Shown here piece after piece: positions 61,294 through 64,000 of a DNA stretch of 64,000 bases. The position numbers were made by a program, and so were the translations under genes. Source of the DNA: Lewinellaceae bacterium. Its GTDB lineage: Bacteria > Bacteroidota > Bacteroidia > Chitinophagales > Saprospiraceae. Positions within the stretch are counted from its first letter, which is position 1, and the number at the start of each line of letters is the position of its first letter. The DNA lies in NCBI GenBank assembly GCA_020636445.1, contig JACJXV010000018.1, forward strand, positions 8,435 through 72,434, written 5' to 3'. The notes under the pieces are model-generated. The model worked only from the letters and a program-made list of their open reading frames with translations, was not told the DNA's origin and did not search any database.

Positions 61294-62304
61294 ATGAAAA
61301 AGTACCTAATCCTTATCGCCCTCGGAACTCTCCTGCTGAACTCAGCTTGCAATGTTTTCGAAGAAGATCTTTCTTCCTTACAATCCGCCAGCCTCGATGC
61401 TGCTGTTGACGTGCCGTTGCGTAAAGGCGGCCAAACGCCGGCTTCTATTGTCGCCACGAACAGAGCCATCCATAACTACGCGATGACCGAGAATGCCTAT
61501 AGTATTATCAATGATAGCTTCCCACCTACCGTTATTAACCGGACGATGGCGGCCAGCCGCAGCCGGGAAGCCTTCCTGCAAACCATGATCCTTGCTTCCC
61601 TGGAAGTATTTGATGCCAATATTCAAAAGCGGGGTAATTTCCTCAGCCAGCTGTCCCGGAAAAACTATGAACGAGCAACCGGCAGTGAACATGAATTCGA
61701 ATATGATCTTGGACAAACGCCACAAGCGGCTATGTCGGGTTACCTTAAGATTGGTGACATCAAGGGAGAGTCTACCAAGAGTTACCCGTTTGCCCAATTC
61801 ATTGGTAATAATGCAGGCACGGCAGGCCCAGGTTGTCCTGATTGCTGGAGAGATAGCCTCCCTCCGGTTAAAGCACCACAATTGGTTGAACTGGTCGAGG
61901 GACTCATGCTCAGAGGCCACATAGATAGCCTTGCCTGGTTCTTAGAAAATGCCCAAAGCCTGGGCTTGACGATTGGTTTAGAGCCGGTACAGATAGGGTT
62001 ATTATTACCCGCCGTGCAAAAAGTGCGGGAGGCGGCAGCCCGGTCAGGTAAGACCAAATCAGCACCAGCACTCCTGATAGCTCAATATGGCCTGTCACCG
62101 ACCCCGCTGGAGAAGAATTTCTACCAGATCGGGATGCTAGGCACGATCGGCGCACTGATAAACGACTCGTACGACGCTTCCGGTGATCTGGACTGGGCTT
62201 CCCTGCAGCTGTTCCGCAAGAAATTCGAATGGGAAATGTTCGTACTGTGGTCGGCCTACTACGATCAGCAGCACAATACTCCTGCTGACCCTACGCGTGG
62301 CTAA
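61294..62304 (+). CDS. Lipoprotein of unknown function with a pilin-like helix
   Basis: The 336-residue product has a lipoprotein signal (MKKYLILIALGTLLLNSAC, Cys19). A CPDC motif is at residues 181-184 near GTAGPGCPDCWRD. Residues 236-250, LLLPAVQKVREAAAR, closely resemble the start of a DUF1559-type pilin-like helix of Planctomycetota (LLLPAVQxxREAA), but here it is placed internally rather than after a prepilin leader. The meaning is unclear. The family is not recognised. A terminator hairpin follows at 62382. Confidence 0.65.
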   Translation: MKKYLILIALGTLLLNSACNVFEEDLSSLQSASLDAAVDVPLRKGGQTPASIVATNRAIHNYAMTENAYSIINDSFPPTVINRTMAASRSREAFLQTMILASLEVFDANIQKRGNFLSQLSRKNYERATGSEHEFEYDLGQTPQAAMSGYLKIGDIKGESTKSYPFAQFIGNNAGTAGPGCPDCWRDSLPPVKAPQLVELVEGLMLRGHIDSLAWFLENAQSLGLTIGLEPVQIGLLLPAVQKVREAAARSGKTKSAPALLIAQYGLSPTPLEKNFYQIGMLGTIGALINDSYDASGDLDWASLQLFRKKFEWEMFVLWSAYYDQQHNTPADPTRG

Positions 62305-62381
62305 TAAAAACACCTGAAACAAATAATCCCTGAACTTCGTTTGACCCAAAATTATTCCCATGTAATTGGGGGATTGCCCCC

Positions 62382-62417
62382 GCCACCCTCTACAGCATTA
62401 TGTTTGTAGGGGGTGGC
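62382..62417 (+). terminator. Rho-independent terminator candidate
   Basis: GCCACCCTCTACA and TGTAGGGGGTGGC form a 13-bp stem with one G-T pair and a 10-base loop, followed by TTGTTTA. It lies about 80 bases after the lipoprotein gene. Confidence 0.6.
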
Positions 62418-62451
62418 TTGTTTAGGCAGGCTTTTGTTCTTTCGAAGAACG

Positions 62452-62512
62452 TTTGCCGATCTGAAGATCGTTAGGCTTGGGTTTTTCGGGAGTCGGAAGA
62501 CTCCCGAGATCT
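62452..62512 (+). repeat. 61-bp hairpin repeat (left copy)
   Basis: This stretch is identical to 63364-63424. It includes CGATCT-GA-AGATCG and CGGGAGTC-GGAA-GACTCCCG. A third hairpin GTTCTT-TCG-AAGAAC lies just upstream. The two copies bracket the MntA/HepT locus. Confidence 0.9.
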
Positions 62513-62546
62513 GAATTAAAAGGCTTACGATATATGTAGAGATGCG

Positions 62547-62873
62547 TTAAAGGTTTTCCAAATCCCTTTTCAAAAGGTCTAAATGTTTAGTGGCAACCGT
62601 GTAAATAACAACATTATCAACCTCATCATAACCATGAATAATCTTATTGCGGATACTGATGATTGACCTTGCGTTGGGGATTTTTAGGTGGGGATCAATC
62701 TTGAGGATTCGATTCATGGCCTCACCAATTATTTCGATTTCTCTTTCGACTGCCCGCCTAATCAGCTTATCTTTTTAATATGCTTCGAAAGATTCAATGG
62801 CAGCGATATAAGTCTTTATGTCACTGATGGACTGTTCAATATCAAACAAATATTGCTTAATCCGGTTATCCAT
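62547..62873 (-). pseudogene. hepT: HepT-like RNase toxin (HEPN) gene with in-frame stop
   Basis: The frame encodes a 108-residue HEPN protein interrupted at codon 33 (62775-62777) by TAA, where relatives usually have a glutamine (context FEAY-stop-KDKLIRRAVEREIE). The rest is intact, including the RX4H motif with Gly-Tyr (RNKIIHGYDEV) that forms the RNase active site. A single C-to-T change of CAA would explain it. It overlaps mntA by 8 bases. Nonsense in a toxin gene with an intact antitoxin suggests inactivation; readthrough or a late restart is possible. HepT is the target of MntA in related systems. Confidence 0.85.
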
Positions 62874-63201
62874 TGATAGGCGCTAGTGAATCGAAAAAGA
62901 GAACTTTTGTTCTATTGAGTTCTTCCAGGAAAAAAGGATTTTTGACACTTCTTGTGGTGGTGATATCAATCTCACGGCCCAGTAAATCCTCTAATGAGAA
63001 AAGTAATTGGAAATAACTTGCTGTATATTCTTCCGGGTTCGTTTCATCCAGGGTAAAGGAAACTAGAATATCAATATCGCTATCCTCCCGGAATTTTTCG
63101 GGCGTTGTTATTGACCCAAAAAAATAAAGCGCATCGACGTGATTACGTTCGCAAATTTCCTGTATTTTCTGTCTGTTTTTTTCAATTAGTTCAATCATCA
63201 A
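62866..63201 (-). CDS. mntA: MntA-type minimal nucleotidyltransferase antitoxin
   Basis: The 111-residue protein is a minimal nucleotidyltransferase of the MNT-HEPN module. The active-site Gly29-Ser30 is followed by the acidic pair Asp42 and Asp44 in EDSDIDILVSF, and a third carboxylate is Asp79 in REIDITTT. In characterised systems MntA adds AMP groups to a tyrosine near the HepT active site and so detoxifies it. Here hepT, encoded just downstream, has a stop codon, so MntA may be left without an active target. It lies between two identical 61-bp hairpin repeats. Confidence 0.9.
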   Translation of the reverse strand: MMIELIEKNRQKIQEICERNHVDALYFFGSITTPEKFREDSDIDILVSFTLDETNPEEYTASYFQLLFSLEDLLGREIDITTTRSVKNPFFLEELNRTKVLFFDSLAPING

Positions 63202-63363
63202 ACATTATTTCCTGTGTTTCCAATACCTACAGAAACATTCAGAACTTTCTTAGTTTATCGGTGATAATTCTACAAAATACGGCTATCTATCTAATACGGC
63301 AAGGTGTAGGTGCAAGAATTTCGGCAGTTTTGTATTGGAAAGAGGCAACCGAGTGGGAATCGC

Positions 63364-63424
63364 TTTGCCGATCTGAAGATCGTTAGGCTTGGGTTTTTCG
63401 GGAGTCGGAAGACTCCCGAGATCT
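63364..63424 (+). repeat. 61-bp hairpin repeat (right copy)
   Basis: Identical over 61 bases to 62452-62512. It is followed by GGAAGCTTCC, a further small palindrome. The distance between the copies is 912 bases. Confidence 0.9.
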
Positions 63425-63460
63425 AGGGTTGGAAGCTTCCTGAGATCTCGGGAGCAGCGG

Positions 63461-63859
63461 TTAGCCTATCCCAAAGCGCCGTAAAAAGGCCCGGGCTTCT
63501 GCCCCGTGCAGGAGGAGTACCACCAGGCAACTTGCGAATACTGCCAGGGCCAGGTAGAATAAGGTGCCGCCATCGCCCTGAACTTCGATGCCCAGTTGCG
63601 TCAGGTGGGCGAAGATCGCTCCGGCGATAATTCCTAGTCCTCCCAGCGCACCAACCCAGGCGGTGCGTGGAATCAGGAGTAACACGCTAACGATCAATTC
63701 GGCTATGCCAATACCGATGCGGCCCCAGGGTTCCAGGCCCAGGGTGCTGAAAATATAGACGCTCTCCGGAGCGGCCGTAAATTTGAAATAAAGGGTTTGC
63801 AGGAGGATGACGGCGGCGATGCCCCGAAAAAGCCAGGAAAGGATGTTGCGTTGTTTCAT
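63461..63859 (-). CDS. DoxX-like membrane protein
   Basis: From the ATG at 63859 the protein has 132 residues with four hydrophobic segments and the DoxX-like pattern LFRGIAAVILLQTLYFKFTA, then GRIGIGIAELIVSVLLLIPR and GALGGLGIIAGAIFAHLTQL. Proteins of this family are sometimes linked to thiosulfate:quinone oxidoreductase or to redox-related membrane roles, but in most cases no function is known. An upstream extension of the frame lies in repeat sequence and was rejected. It has no operon partners in the window. Confidence 0.8.
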   Translation of the reverse strand: MKQRNILSWLFRGIAAVILLQTLYFKFTAAPESVYIFSTLGLEPWGRIGIGIAELIVSVLLLIPRTAWVGALGGLGIIAGAIFAHLTQLGIEVQGDGGTLFYLALAVFASCLVVLLLHGAEARAFLRRFGIG

Positions 63860-63917
63860 TGCTTTAGGTGGTTTGTGGCCCGAAAATTCTGCATTTCTGG
63901 TAAAATTAAAGGTCCGT

Positions 63918-63963
63918 ATAACGACAGTAGCCCCACGATGCATCGTGGGGCTACTGTCGTTAT
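63918..63963. repeat. Perfect 46-bp palindrome, with degenerate partner
   Basis: ATAACGACAGTAGCCCCACG then ATG and its exact inverse form 23-bp arms with no loop. From 63963 to 64000 a further degenerate pair with the same CACGATGCATCGTG core follows (GAGGCTACCACGACGCATCG). The window ends inside this unit. Confidence 0.85.
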
Positions 63964-64000
63964 GCATTGTGAGGCTACCACGACGCATCGTGGGACTACT

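Overview
The window looks like chromosomal DNA of a Bacteroidota bacterium, most likely of the Saprospiria/Lewinella type (inferred from gene content, not from a marker gene). Signs are the run of two OmpH/Skp genes followed by murI, weak or absent Shine-Dalgarno sequences, TAnnTTTG-type promoter boxes, a DUF6090 protein, LytTR/7TMR-DISM signalling, many small lipoproteins, and a tiny basic ribosomal protein of the AURKAIP1/COX24 type. Base composition is moderate except for one clearly AT-rich stretch (about 51.75-54.06 kb).

Layout. 0-20.5 kb is mostly housekeeping: a partial membrane protein, an MscS channel, two Skp-like chaperones, murI, trmB, dapD, pth, a glycosyltransferase, an RNase E/G, a mini ribosomal protein, an HU protein, yicC-gmk-apaG, an M20 amidohydrolase and small enzymes. 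20.7-26.5 kb holds corA and a three-gene 2-oxoacid:ferredoxin oxidoreductase operon whose first gene is a GltD-like flavoprotein carrying ferredoxin domains. 26.7-32.9 kb holds lipoproteins, a GreA-like protein and a tightly overlapping three-gene exported operon of unknown function. 33-37.2 kb is an ATP-grasp-like gene and a penicillin-acylase family gene, divergently arranged between two ~98-bp inverted repeats.

37.8-44.2 kb is a SulP transporter followed by a cytoplasm-facing iron-sulfur molybdoenzyme (FeS-NrfD fusion plus catalytic subunit without a Tat signal). It resembles SoeABC-type sulfite oxidation with a sulfate carrier. 44.6-48.8 kb holds map, a haloalkane-dehalogenase-like hydrolase, an APH-like kinase and a HAD phosphatase.

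48.8-63.5 kb is the accessory part. Hairpin-rich repeats occur in several copies; two 202-bp copies (199 identical positions) bracket a 5.1-kb segment with an IS630 element, a MITE-like element, two AT-rich orphan genes (one with an effector-associated-domain-like N-terminus), a 47-residue stump of a restriction-modification enzyme and a BrnT/BrnA pair. A second toxin-antitoxin locus, MntA/HepT, in which HepT has an in-frame stop, is bracketed by two identical 61-bp copies of a related hairpin repeat. Between them lie a DUF6090 protein, a DUF1330 protein, a three-gene LytS/LytTR-type signalling operon and an odd lipoprotein. Intergenic spaces from 32.9 kb onward are filled with degenerate repeat words that recur throughout the window. 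No rRNA, tRNA or CRISPR array was seen.
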